A DNA stretch of 64,000 nucleotides from Zingiber officinale. Taxonomy: Eukaryota; Streptophyta; Magnoliopsida; Zingiberales; Zingiberaceae. A program made the translations under genes and the position numbers. The stretch spans positions 109,408,436 through 109,472,435 of the forward strand of contig NC_056001.1 of NCBI RefSeq assembly GCF_018446385.1. The letters run 5' to 3'. Shown in pieces: positions 44,898 to 56,454 of the stretch. How positions within the stretch are numbered: the stretch's first letter is position 1; each line of letters starts with the position of its first letter. The notes below the pieces were generated by a model. That model was not told the origin of the DNA, made no database searches, and saw only the letters and a list, made by a program, of their open reading frames with translations.

Positions 44898-47573
44898 TGT
44901 TGGTTGCTACTCGGAAAGCCTAGAGGTTCCACTGTACAAAAATTTTGTACAAAGGTCTGAACTTTTTCCTAGCTACCATGTGTTCTTTTAAATTAAATTT
45001 TGGATCGCCTGCGGAACTTAACATGTTTGATCCAAAACTTAATCTATTTGTTCTTTTAGGTTTTGACTTGGATCTCCTGCGGAACTTAACACGTTCGACC
45101 CAAATCACCTTAAGTTATTAATTTCATTAAATATTAATTTCCATAATTGGTTCCCAGTACTGACGTGGCGAGGCACATGGCCTTCTTGGATATGGGAGCA
45201 ACCACCACCGACTAGACAAAACCTTTTATGGAAAGCTAATATTTAATTTCCTAAAATAACTTTAGGTTAACCGAAAAGAACAATCAAATCACAAGGAAAA
45301 AGAAAACAAAAGAACACAACATCGAAAAACATATTCGAAATACTAGAATCGCATGCCTCTTGTATTTGGTATTATTTCCAAAAATAACTAGTATGATGCG
45401 GAAAGAAAAATTACTAGTTATACCTTTAGAAAGACCTCTTGATCTTCTACCGTATTCCTCTTCTAACCTCGGACGTTGTGTGGGCAACGATCTTCCGAGA
45501 TGAGAAACCACCAAAGCACCTTCTTCTCCTTTCTTCAAGTTTCGGCCAAGCACTATGCTTCCAAGAGATGAAGATCTTTTTCCACCAATCAAGCTCCAAG
45601 GGATGTAAGCTTTCTCTCCTTCTTCTCCAAACTAAAATCCGGCCACCACTTGATCTTCAATGAGGAAGAGAGGTCCGACCACAAGATGGAGAGAAGAGAA
45701 AGGAAGGAGGCCGGCCACACCAAGGAAGAAAAGAGGGAGAAAATAATAGAGGTTGTTCACCCATGAAGGCTCCTCTACCTCCTCTTTTATAATCCTTGGT
45801 CTTGGCAAATAAGGAAATTTTAATAAAAACTTCCTTAATTCTTTTGCCATGAAAAGGAAAATTTTATTTTAATTAAAATAATTTTTCTTCTCACTTAAAC
45901 ATGGCCGGCCACTTACTTCCTCAAATCAAGGGGAGTTTTAATTAAACAAGAATTAAAACTTCCTAATTTGTTTCCAGAAATTTATAAAAATTTCTCCAAT
46001 AATTTTATCCCTTCATGATTGGTTTATAAAAAGGAAATTTAATAAATTAAAATCTTTCTTTTAAACATGTGGATAAAAGAAAGTTATCTCTAAAATTAAA
46101 ATCTCTTTCAATCTACAAATAAGGAAAGATATCAAATCTTTCTTAATCTTTTGTAGAAACTTATAAAAGAGAATATTTAATTTTTAAACTCTCTTTTAAA
46201 TCATGAACATGTTTAAAAAGGAAAGTTTTCTTAAAATTTAAAATCCTCCTTTAATCAACAAATAAGGAAAGATTTTCAAATTTTAAACTCTCTTTTAATC
46301 ATGTAGATGATTTACAAATAAGGAAAGTTTTTACCAAAAATTAAAACCATCCTTTTAAACTACAAATAAGGAAAGAGATTAATCTCTTCTCTTAATCTTT
46401 TGTAGAAAGTTATAAAAGGAAATTTTAATTTTTTAACTCTCTTTTAAAATCATGATATCCACATAAGAAATAATTTTATTATTAAAAATCCTTTTTAATA
46501 TTCTAGTGGTCGGCCACCTAAGCTTGGGACCCAAGCTTTGGCCGGCCAACTACATGACTCATCCACTTGGTCTTGGCCGGCCCTAGCTTGGGTTCCAAGC
46601 TAGCTTGGCCGGCCCCATTGGATGGGTAAGAAGGTGAGTATGCGGTGGGTATAAATCTCTATATACTAGAGGCTACGATAGGGACCGAGAGGAGGAATTG
46701 GTTTTGGTCTCCCGATAAAATTAAGCATCCCGTGTTCGCCCCGAACACACAACTTAATTTTATCAATAATAATTCATTCCACTAGAGAACTATTATTGAA
46801 CTACCGCACCAATCCCAAATTACATTTTGGGCTCCTTCTTATTATGAGTGTGTTAGTCTCCCTGTGTTTAAGATAACAAATGTCCACTAATTAAGTAAGT
46901 TACTGACAACTCACTTAATTAATATCTAGCTCCAAGAGTAGTACCACTCAACTTCATCGTCATGTCGGACTAAGTCCACCTGCAGGGTTTAACATGACAA
47001 TCCTTATGAGCTCCTCTTGGGGACATTCTCAACCTAGATCACTAGGACACGCTTCCTTCTATAATCAACAACACACACTATAAGTGATATTATTTCCCAA
47101 CTTATCGGGCTTATTGATTCATCGAACTAAATCTCACCCATTGATAAATTAAAGAAATAAATATCAAATATATGTGCTTGTTATTATATTAGGATTAAGA
47201 GCACACACTTCCATAATAACTGAGGTCTTTGTTTCTTTATAAAATCAGTATAAAAGAAACGACCTCTAATGGTCCTACTCAATACACTCTAAGTGTACTA
47301 GTGTAATTATATAGTTAGGATAAACTAATACCTAATTATACTACGACCTTTCAATGGTTTGTTCCTTTCCATTATGGTCGTGAGCTACTGTTTATAATTT
47401 ATAAGGTACTGATAACATGATCCTCTGTGTGTGACACCACACACCATGTTATCTACAATATAAATTAATTGAACAACTACATTTATCATAAATGTAGACA
47501 TTTGACCAATATGATTCTTATTTCTAGATAAATATTTATACCAAAAGCTAGGCTTTTAGTATACACTCTAACA
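44898..47573 (-). mobile_element. A5: solo family A LTR (2676 bp), TSD CACAC
   Basis: It starts TGTTGGTTGC and ends CACTCTAACA, flanked by CACAC at 44893-44897 and 47574-47578. It lies inverted inside the A4 LTR, which continues on both sides. There is no primer site or purine tract, so it is a solo LTR. The inverted TATA box is at 45783-45790. It closely resembles the A6 LTR, hence a young insertion followed by LTR-LTR recombination. Confidence 0.93.
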
Positions 47574-48304
47574 CACACAACATCCGAGATTAGAAGAGGA
47601 ATATGGTAGAAGATCAAAAGGTTATTTGCTTACAAAGAAAGGTATAACAAGTAATTGTTTTCCGCATCATACTAGTTTTCTTTGTATAGTCATTTTTGGA
47701 AATACCAAACACAAGAGGTATATGATTCTAGAGTTTCGAATTTGTAATTCGAGTTTGTGTTTTTTTGTTTATTTTTTCGATCTTGTGATTCGATTGTTCT
47801 TTTTGGTTAAACCTAATGTTATTTTAGGAAATTAAATATTAGCTTTCCTTAAAAGGCTTTGTCTAGGAAGTGGTGGTTGCTCTCATATCCAAGAAGGCCT
47901 AGTGCCTCGCTATGTTTAATCTGGAAGTCAATTATGGAAATTAATATTTAATTAAATTTATAGCATAGGTGAATTTGGATCAATAGTGTTAAGTTCTGCT
48001 TGCGATCCAATTCTAAACTGATCCTGTCCGAAAGCTGAATCAACGGACGCTGGGCACGTGGCGCTCTCCGAGTCGCTGACGTAGATCTCCGACTGGTCGT
48101 ACGAACCTCCAGCGAACCTGCACAGAATTCGGGCCGGGAAGGGGTTCCCGGCGGCGACCCTCCGACGCTCAAGTCAGGTAAGCGAACAACGAAGAAGTGG
48201 CTCCAAATATTGTAGAACGCGTACCTCCGGCGAATTATAAGGCTCCTTATATAGAGCGGTGAAAGAGCTCACGCACGCCTACCGAGGCAAATACGTGTCC
48301 TTAG

Positions 48305-49269
48305 TGTAGGACCGTTGGGCCGGCTAGAAGGGGGGTTGAATAGCCTAAAAAAAATAAACAGAAAAGACCCTTCTCGAACTTTCAACAGAACACTTGCATA
48401 AAGTAAATTAGCAGTAAATAAAAAGCAGAAAGAAGAGGCTCACAATTTGACTTGGTTACAACCAAGGAGGTTGTTAATCCAAGGAATGAACGTGCACTAA
48501 AATATCTCCTTCAGGCGGAGAAGCCTCTTACAGCAGTGAAAGCATAAAAGACAGAAGCTAAACTAGAACAGAAGCGCACAAGTGTTTGAAATGTAAATTT
48601 CTGAGTTGATTTGAAGCTTCTGTACCAAGGCTATATTTATAGTCTTGGTCGGGGCGCCTGGAAGGGTTCTGGGCGCCCTGGGGGGGATAAATTTTATCCC
48701 CCAACGTTCAGATCGAGTTTTGACTCGATCTGGTGAAAATACTGGGTCCGGGCGTTCCAGGCGCTCGGGCCAGCAAAGTCAACCAACGTTGACTTTTTCA
48801 TCCGGGGACCACTGCTCCAGTTTGGTTCGGCTCGGTCCGGGTCTTCTACTCCGGATCCGCTTGCATGGGTGATTTCTGCTATCCGGAAAAGGGCTCACCC
48901 GAACCCAACTTCCGGTCTTCTCGAGTGTGCTTCCCTCCGGCTTCTCGTCCCTCGGAATTACCGCGTGTTTCCTTCTCGTCCGCCAGCGTACTCATCCGCA
49001 GTCTTCGTCCCTCGGTCGTCGACCTTCTCGCTAGCTGCGTCTCTTGCTCCCCGAGCAATCTTCCGCTCCGGCTTTCGTCCCTCGGAACCACCGGACGCTG
49101 TACTCTTCCGCAGCACTTCGTCCCTCGGACTGTCGTCCTTCTCGCTAGCTGCGTCTTCCGCTCGACTATCTGTGTTCCTAAGCTCCTGCACACTTAGACA
49201 CAAGGTTAAATACAAACAGGACCTACCTTAACTTGTTGATCACACCAAAACAACCTTGGGGTTCCAACA
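48305..49269 (-). repeat. Element C 3' LTR
   Basis: 965 bp, starting TGTAGGACCG and ending GGGTTCCAACA on plus, next to the inverted purine tract. Contains repeated 'CTTCTCGTCCgCC' and 'TTCGTCCCTCGG' words and GGGCGCC-type palindromes. It differs from the 5' LTR mainly by copy number of these short repeats. Open frames of 85-120 codons in it are repeat artefacts. Confidence 0.9.
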
Positions 49270-49284
49270 ATCTCCCCCTTTTTG
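49270..49284 (-). other. Polypurine tract of element C (inverted)
   Basis: ATCTCCCCCTTTTTG on plus reads AAAAAGGGGGAGAT on minus, directly before the LTR. It is the same type as in D1 (10351-10363), consistent with related SIRE-like families. Confidence 0.85.
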
Positions 49285-49750
49285 GTGTGATCAACCCAAG
49301 TTAAGCTAGGGTTAAAATAGACATAAAATAGAATTAAGTAAATTAACTTAATTTGTAACTTAAGTGCAAAAAGATAGAAAAAATATATCTACCTCCCCCT
49401 AGACTTATACTTTCCCTTCTCCCCCTTTGATCACAAAAAAAATGGGGTTCCAAGAAAAATAATCTAAGGGTTAAAGACTTAGAAAAAAATATTTCTAGAA
49501 AAGTTTTAAGTTTTTAAGAAATTTTTTTAAAAAAATTTCTAAGTTTCAGAAAAATTTTAACTTAGGAGAAAATGATTTGACAATTTTTCAAAAAAAAATT
49601 CTAAGTAACAAAATTTTAAAAAAAATTTCTAACTTAAATTTTTGAGAATTTTTAAGCACAGTCTTTTAGAGCAAATGACTTAGGCAATTAAAAAAAATAA
49701 GTAAGTAAATTTCAAAATTGAAATAAAATGTTTTAAATAACCTTTTTCAA
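49285..49750. other. Element C non-coding 3' region
   Basis: AT-rich, with long runs such as 'AAAAAAATTTCTAAG' repeated around 49460-49650. No frame of note and no pol motif. It fills the position where protease to RNase H would be in an autonomous element. Confidence 0.6.
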
Positions 49751-49754
49751 GCAG

Positions 49755-49930
49755 TAATTAATTCTTGTATTAATGCTTCATTGGTAAGTTAATTAAACAT
49801 TTATTTCAATATTTTGGCTTCCAGGTCGTGGCGAGGCACTAGGCCTTCTTGGTTATTGGAGCAACAACCACTTCCTTAGACAAAGCCTCATAAAGAAATT
49901 CTTTGTTTAATTTTCTCACTTAAAGCGCTA
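49755..49930 (-). repeat. Module shared by element C and family A LTRs
   Basis: Read on minus: 'GGCTTTGTCTAAGGAAGTGG', 'TTGTTGCTCCAATAACCAAG', 'AAGGCCTAGTGCCTCGCCAC'. The A LTRs have the same order of words (for example 47820-47960, 9660-9800, and inverted at 45130-45260). In C it lies just 3' of gag; in A it lies inside the LTR. Non-coding in both. Confidence 0.75.
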
Positions 49931-49943
49931 ATTTTAAAAAAAA

Positions 49944-51399
49944 TCAATTTAAGCATGATTTAGGAACCCAATATAGGTTCCAACCTACTGAATTAACTAA
50001 GAAGTTTTTAGGGACATATTTTCTTGAAATGTTCCTAATTTGTCCCGGGTGATATTTAAAGTACCAATTTAAATTATTAACTCTTCTAAAATTGGTTTTA
50101 GATGAACATGCATAGTTTTTTAAGTTATCTATTTGAATTTTCAAATTTTGATTTTCTAATTCCAATTTCTCATTTCTCATTTTTCAATTTTAATTTATCT
50201 AATTCTTCTAAGAGACAAGACTTAGCTAGAATTACTTTTAAATTTTTATTTTCACTTTCTAATTTGCAACAGTCTTTTGTTAAAAGTTTAACGAACTTAA
50301 ACATTTTATCGGGAGGAAGAGATCGTACCTGACTTACCTTGTCGATCTCGTTGTCCGTTTCTCCCCCTGAGCTGCTGCTTTCTTCCGACGTGTCTCCCCC
50401 TTCATCGATGCTCTCGATGCTCATTTCGGAAGAGCTTGAATCGCAGTCGTCGTCTTGATGACTCGCCATCAATGCGAGTCCGGAAAATGCTTCAACTTCC
50501 GATTCGGACGAGGTATTGTCCCACGTCGCCTTCAGGGCCTTTCGTTTTTGGATAGGCTTCTTACCCTTTTCCTTGTCTATGTTCTTCAGCTTGGGGCAGT
50601 TGTCCTTGACATGCCCTTCTTCGTTGCAATGGTAGCAGCGGATAGTTCTTTTCTTTCTACCCTGTGGATGGTTAGTTTTTCTAGAATTGTATAACTTCTT
50701 AAATCGTCTTACCATCATTACCATTTCCTCGTCGTCGAGAGAAGATTCCGATTCAGGTTCGTCTCTCGAAGCTTTGAGGGCGACGTTGTTCTTTGGCTCC
50801 CTCATTCCTGCACATCTTGACTCATGCACTTCAAATGTTGAAAAAAATTCTTCTAATGAAATTTTTTCTAAGTCCTTCGAAATGTAAAAAGCATCTACTA
50901 GTGATGCCCATTTTGAATTTCTAGGGAAGGAATTTAAAGCGTACCTGAGCGAATCTCGGTTACTTACCTCTTCTCCGAGATTCGAAAGTCCGGTGATGAA
51001 CTCCTGTATTCTCGAGTGTAGATGTGCAATTGTTTCAAGACGGAGGTTGATGAGCTGGTTGCGAAGTAAGTCCCGTCTCGCAAGCTTGGCTTCGGATGTT
51101 CCTTCGTGTAATTCAAGGAACTTCTCCCAAAGCTCCTTTGCCGAGTTGTAGGTGCCGACACGGTTGGCTTCTTGTGGCGGAAGTACGGTTAGCAGATGGA
51201 ATTCTGTTTTCTTATTTGCCACGTACTCGGCCTGCTCTTTCTTTGTCCATTGATTTTTCGCTTTGCCCTCGGGAGCTTCAAAACCGAGTTCCATTATTAG
51301 AAATAAATCAAAATCGGTACCGAAAAATACCTCCATGTGCTTCTTCCAGCTTGCAAAGTCCCCCTCGAATTTTGGTGGGTGGATGTTAGATCCAGCCAT
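49944..51399 (-). CDS. Element C Gag (frame interrupted near 50175)
   Basis: From ATG at 51399 (MAGSNIHPPKF) the frame runs 410 codons to a stop at 50170. Residues ~10-195 are the retrotransposon Gag (UBN2-like) domain with 'FASWKKHMEVFF' and 'AKELWEKFLELHEG'. Residues ~255-268 are a CCHC zinc knuckle, CYHCNEEGHVKDNC, for RNA binding. Then follow an acidic Ser/Glu-rich region and a leucine-rich coiled coil. Near 50175 a short duplication of 'GAGAAAT' shifts the frame. The coiled coil continues for ~75 codons to 49944 ('ENQNLKIQIDNLKNY', 'YWVPKSCLN'). An upstream extension to 51513 lies in the LTR and is not used. No protease or pol follows. Gag would build particles that package element RNA; polymerase must come in trans. 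Confidence 0.85.
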
Positions 51400-51417
51400 C
51401 TCGTTGCTTCGTTCGGT

Positions 51418-51438
51418 CGATCCTGACTCGATACCACT
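51418..51438 (-). other. Primer binding site region of element C (inverted)
   Basis: On minus, the LTR end is followed by 'AGTGGTATCGAGTCAGGATC'. It resembles the initiator tRNA-Met site TGGTATCAGAGC but with differences in the second half. It marks the 5' end of the internal region. Confidence 0.65.
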
Positions 51439-52461
51439 TGTAGGACCGCGGCTAGAAGGGGGGTTGAATAGCCTAAAAAAAATAAATAGAAAAGACCCTT
51501 CTCGAACTTTCAACAGAACACTTGCATAAAGTAAATTAGCAGTAAATAAAAAGCAGAAAGAAGAGGCTCACAATTTGACTTGGTTACAACCAAGGAGGTT
51601 GTTAATCCAAGGAATGAACGTGCACTAAAATATCTCCTTCAGGCGGAGAAGCCTCTTACAGCAGTGAAAGCACAAAAGACAGAAGCTAAACTAGAACAGA
51701 AGCGCACAAGTGTTTGGAATGTAAATTTCTGAGTTGATTTGAAGCTTCTGGACCAAGACTATATTTATAGCCTTGGTCGGGGCGCCTGGAAGGGTTCCGG
51801 GCGCCCTGGGGGGGGATAAATTTTATCCCCCAACGTTCGGATCGAGTTTTGACTCGATCTGGTGAAAATACTGGGTTCGGGTGCCCGGAAGGGGTCCGGG
51901 CGCCCCGGGCTGCTCCGGGCTGCTCCGGGCGCCCCGGACTGTTCCGGGCGCCCCGGAGCCCAAAGTCAACCAACGTTGACTTTTTCATCCGGGGACCACT
52001 GCTCCGGTTTGGTTCGGCTCGGTCCGGGTCTTCTACTCCGGATCCGCTTGCATGGGTGATTTCTGCTATCCGGAAAAGGGCTCACCCGAACCCAACTTCC
52101 GGTCTTCTCGAGTGTGCTTCCCTCCGGCTTCTCGTCCCTCGGAATTACCGCGTGTTTCCTTCTCGTCCGCCAGCGTACTCATCCGCAGTCTTCGTCCCTC
52201 GGTCGTCGACCTTCTCGCTAGCAATCTTCCGCTCCGGCTTTCGTCCCTCGGAACCACCGCGCGCTTCCTTCTCGTCCGCCGGTGTACTCTTCCGCAGCGC
52301 TTCGTCCCTTGGACGCACAGCGTGCTGTCCTTCTCGCTAGCTGCGTCTTCCGCTCGACTATCTGTGTTCCTAAGCTCCTGCACACTTAGACACAAGGTTA
52401 AATACAAACATGACCTACCTTAACTTGTTGATCACACCAAAACAACCTTGGGGTTCCAACA
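51439..52461 (-). repeat. Element C 5' LTR
   Basis: 1023 bp. It shares most of its sequence with 48305-49269. Near 51870-51960 it has an expanded 'CCGGGCGCCCCGG' series, and near 52255-52320 an extra copy of the 'CTTCTCGTCCGCCGGTGTAC' block. It lacks a ~20-bp segment present near 49033 in the other LTR. Confidence 0.9.
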
Positions 52462-53479
52462 CTTAGCCCATACCTCGGTATGTGTTTGTCAGAAAGCTTA
52501 CCTGACACCATACTGCTACAGTCCAGACACGTCTTCGATGAGACAGCAGAACACCTTGTCGCCAGATTTGGAGTATGGCCTAGTCATAGAGCATGACAGC
52601 TGTCAGAAGATGTTCCTTGTCCTTCTCTCCCTACTCCATGTCGGGGCGTCCGGCCGGCCGACACTCACCTCACGTCCGGCCGGCCGGCACTTACATCACG
52701 TCCGACCCTCCATATGCACTGGTATGCTTGGGAGATCCTCGGTAATGTGCTATATGGGGACTGTTCGCAGTATGCTACCTTATGTCTTCGACCGGGCGTG
52801 CCGTCCGCTCGGCCCTATGATCCTGTTCAGCGAGCGTCGGAACCCCGACTCCCGCCGGGGCACCTTTTTCCATCAGTCAGACACTGGTCGGCCGGCCGGG
52901 CAGTCAACCCCCTTCTCCGGTCGGCCTACCGCTCCCACCTTTTCTCGATCGTCCGGTCGGTCCCTCCTTATCCGATCGGCCACCTGGCCCTCTGACTTCC
53001 ACGTGGCGTTGACTCCTCGGAAAGGGGGTCCCCCGTTCTTACCGCCGGATCACTTGCCTCCTCTTCAAGTCTAGTCGAAGGAGGCGAAGTCCGACTGACT
53101 GGACCGCCAATCTGACTGGACCGCCGATCTGACTGAGTAACGGCCGCTACACTAGTCCGCTCGGCCGGGCTTGGGGATGCTCATCCGCTCGGCTCACACT
53201 CTTTATTACACCCGTTCGGCGATGTCTTGCTCGTGCCTTGTATTCCCTTGGAATCCATGCCGAATCTTCTCCCTTACTGCCAAGCACGTGCACTGCGCGC
53301 AGTAAGGGGCGTTCATTAAATGTGACCTGTGTCCTGCTGACACGTGGCGATCTCACTGTTGTCAGCGTATGGCGGAGGCGTTACCACCGATGGGACAACC
53401 GCCGTTTGAAATGAGCGGCTGGATGATAGCCTCGATCTTTACGACCTGAATCAGACGGCTAGGGCTATCAGAGGCCAAC

Positions 53480-53490
53480 GCTATAAAGCT
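53480..53490 (+). promoter_or_regulatory. TATA-like motif before the B2 antisense frame
   Basis: 'GCTATAAAGC' lies ~265 bases upstream of the ATG at 53751 on the plus strand, opposite to the LTR direction. A possible promoter of an antisense gene; not verifiable from sequence alone. Confidence 0.35.
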
Positions 53491-53750
53491 CTCGATTTCT
53501 TCTCTCCGCCGCATTTCTGCTCCATCACACTTCGACGCCCTGCTGCTTCTTTCTGCTATGGCGACTCTGTTTCTCAGCTCTCCGACGACCTCGCAACCCC
53601 TTTCGATCACCCTTTTACTCGTAAGCCCTTCTTTTCTTCACTTCCTCATTCCTTTACGCTTTCTGTTAGCTGCCCTTGTCGTTCTGCCACCTTTCTTCCC
53701 TGCTTGATTTCCCTTTCTTTTTGTCCCGCATTTCTTTTTTACTTTCGACC

Positions 53751-53891
53751 ATGACTAGCACTTCCCAGCCGACCGCCGGCGCTCCTGGTCTCTGGTACAC
53801 GACCATGGAGAGCCGGTTTGACGAAGAGGACGCACTGTGCCTCACTCGGACCTATGAACTCCCTGTTGACCATCACATAGTACTAGCTACC
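53751..53891 (+). pseudogene. Start of an additional (antisense) ORF of B2, cut by A6
   Basis: 47 codons from ATG 53751: 'MTSTSQPTAG', 'WYTTMESRFDEEDA', 'RTYELPVDHHIV'. The frame is broken at 53892 by the A6 LTR. Its position beside the LTR and its opposite strand fit the extra antisense ORF known in Tat-lineage gypsy elements. The opening resembles 'putative gypsy type transposon' proteins as I recall them. An upstream in-frame ATG at 53676 exists but gives a hydrophobic leader of uncertain use. Confidence 0.45.
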
Positions 53892-56444
53892 TGTTGGTTG
53901 CTACTCGGAAAACCTAGAGGTTCCACTGTACAAAAATTTTGTACAAAGGTCTGAACCTTTTCCTAGCTACCATGTGTTCTTTTAAATTAAATTTTGGATC
54001 GCCTGCGGAACTTAACATGTTTGATCCAAAACTTAATCTATTTGTTCTTTTAGGTTTTGACTTGGATCTCCTGCGGAACTTAACACGTTCGACCCAAATC
54101 ACCTTAAGTTATTAATTTCATTAAATATTAATTTCCATAATTGGTTCCCAGTACTGACGTGGCGAGGCACATGGCCTTCTTGGATATGGGAGCAACCACC
54201 ACCGACTAGACAAAACCTTTTATGGAAAGCTAATATTTAATTTCCTAAAATAACTTTAGGTTAACCGAAAAGAACAATCAAATCACAAGGAAAAAGAAAA
54301 CAAAAGAACACAACATCGAAAAACATATTCGAAATACTAGAATCGCATGCCTCTTGTATTTGGTATTATTTCCAAAAATAACTAGTATGATGCGGAAACA
54401 AAAATTACTAGTTATACCTTTTAGAAAGACCTCTTGATCTTCTACCGTATTCATCTTCTAACCTCGGACGTTGTGTGGGCAACGATCTTCCGAGATGAGA
54501 ACCACCAAGCACCTTCTTCTTCCTTACAAGTTTCGGCCATCAAAACTTCTCCTAGGATGAAGAGGTTCGGCCACCACCACCATGCTCCAAGGGATGCTAG
54601 AAAAGAGGCTTCTTTTCTCTCCTTCTTCTTCTTTCCGCCACCAAAGCTATCTCCACCATGAGAAGGTTTCGGCCACACAAAGGAGAGGAGAGGAAAGAAA
54701 GGGTCGGCCACACCCAAGGAGAAAAGAGAGGAAAATAGAATAGAGTCGTTAGCCTTGAAGCCTCCTCTACCCCCTCTTTTATAATCCTTGGTCTTGGCAA
54801 ATAAGGAAAATTTAATAAAAACTTCCTTAATTCTTTTTCCATTGAAAAGGAAAATTTATTTAATTAAAAATAATTTTTCTTTTCAATTTGTAATGGCCGG
54901 CCACTCTTCTCCCCAAAACAAGGAGAGTTTTAATTAAAACAAAAATTAAAACTTCCTAATTTGTTTCTAGAAATTTATAAAAATTTCTCCAATAATTTTA
55001 ATCCCTTCATGATTGGTTAATAAAAAGAAATTTTATAAATTAAAATCTTTCTTTTAAACATGTGGATAATTTCCAAAAAGGAAAGTTATCTCTAAAAATT
55101 AAAATCTCCTTTCAATCTACAAATAAGGAAAGATATTAAATCTTTTCTAAATCTTTTGTAGAAACTAATAAAAGAGAATTTTTAATTTTCAAACTTTCTT
55201 TTAAATCATGAATATAATTAAAAGGAAAGTTTTTACTAAAATTAAAATCAACCTTTTAATCTACAAATAAGGAAAGAGATTTTAACTCTTCTCTTAATCT
55301 TTTGTAGAATCTTATAAAAGGAAGGATTTAAATTTTTAAACTCTCTTTTAAATTATATTATCCACATAAGAAAAATTTTAAAATTAAAATTCCTTTTTAT
55401 TTTAATAGGGACGGCCACATGAATTCACCCATGAACATACCCATGGCCGGCCCTAGCTTGGTCTCCAAGCTAGCTTGGCCGGCCCCTATAGGATGGGTAA
55501 GAAGGTGGGTATAGGTGGGTATAGTACTCTATAATTAAGAGGCTACGATAGGGACCGAGAGGAGGAATTGATTTTGGTCTCCCGATAAAATTAAGCATCC
55601 CATGCTCGCCCCGAACACACAACTTAATTTTATCAATAATAATTCATTCCACTAGAGAACTATTATTGAACTACCGCACCAATCCCAAATTACATTTTGG
55701 GCTCCTTCTTATCATGAGTGTGTTAGTCTCCCTGTGTTTAAGATAACAAATGTCCACTAATTAAGTAAGTTACTGACAACTCACTTAATTAATATCTAGC
55801 TCCAAGAGTAGTACCACTCAACTTCATCGTCATGTCGGACTAAGTCCACCTGCAGGGTTTAACATGACAATCCTTATGAGCTCCTCTTGGGGACATTCTC
55901 AACCTAGATCACTAGGACACAGTTTCCTTCTATAATCAACAACACACACTATAAGTGATATCATTTCCCAACTTATCGGGCTTATTGATTTATTGAACTA
56001 AATCTCACCCATTGATAAATTAAAGAAATAAATATCAAATATATGTGCTTGTTATTATATTAGGATTAAGAGCACACACTTCCATAATAACTGAGGTCTT
56101 TGTTCCTTTATAAAGTCAGTATAAAATGAACGACCTCAAATGGTCCTACTCAATACACTCTAAGTGTACTAGTGTAATTATATAGTTAAGATAAACTAAT
56201 ACTTAATTACACTACGACCTTCCAATGGTTTGTTCCTTTCCATCTTGGTCGTGAGCCACTGTTTATAATTTATAAGGAACCGATAACATGATCTTCTGTG
56301 TGTGACACCACACACCATGTTATCTACAATATAAATTAATTGAGCAACTACATTTATCATAAATGTAGACATTTGACCAATGTGATTCTTATTTCTAGAT
56401 AAATGTTCATACCAAAAGTTAGGCTTTTAGTATACACTCTAACA
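53892..56444 (-). repeat. A6 3' LTR
   Basis: 2553 bp, starting TGTTGGTTGC and ending CACTCTAACA on plus. The inverted TATA box CTTTTATA is at 54776-54783, the near-palindrome at about 53926-53945, and the C-shared module at about 54130-54260. Confidence 0.92.
54776..54783 (-). promoter_or_regulatory. TATA box of A6 3' LTR
   Basis: CTTTTATA on plus (TATAAAAG on minus) in the conserved family A context. Confidence 0.6.
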
Positions 56445-56454
56445 ATCTCCCACT

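Larger units (their letters stand above)
42887..48018 (+). mobile_element. A4: family A LTR (plus), split by solo LTR A5 and truncated by B2
   Basis: It starts TGTTAGAGTATATAC and runs to 44897. It resumes at 47574 and continues to about 48018, where the LTR is ~100-150 bases short of its end and B2 begins. The net LTR length is about 2.45 kb. The TATA box is at 44573-44580. No internal region is attached, so it is either a solo LTR or one end of a deleted element. Confidence 0.85.
48305..52461 (-). mobile_element. Element C: gag-only terminal-repeat retrotransposon, TSD CTTAG
   Basis: 4157 bp with TG...CA ends (TGTAGGACCG / GGTTCCAACA), flanked by CTTAG at 48300-48304 and 52462-52466. LTRs of 965 and 1023 bp enclose 2169 bp. 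A primer site at the right and a purine tract at the left fix the minus orientation. The only coding content is gag. The space where pol should lie is absent, so the element must be mobilised by enzymes of another (SIRE-like copia) element. It fits the class described as TR-GAG. Confidence 0.9.
48019..53891 (-). mobile_element. B2: gypsy/Tat-like element, split by C and cut by A6
   Basis: B2 occupies 48019-48304 and 52462-53891. It begins TGATCCTGTCCG inside the tail of the A4 LTR. It has 'CCTTATATAGAG' (inverted TATATAAGG) at 48244-48255 and the 'GACGCTCAAGTCAG' word shared with B1. These give a minus-oriented LTR. Beyond the LTR (boundary uncertain, perhaps near 53152) lies an open frame on the opposite strand at 53751. 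The element is interrupted at 53891 by A6 and is not resumed in the window. No gag or pol is visible here. Confidence 0.6.

Noticed and set aside
48865-49231. Several overlapping 85-120-codon frames in the element C LTRs (also 51849-52423 and 52448-53074)
   Set aside because: Repeat words of period three in GC-rich LTR sequence open many frames at once. Frames disagree between the two LTRs.
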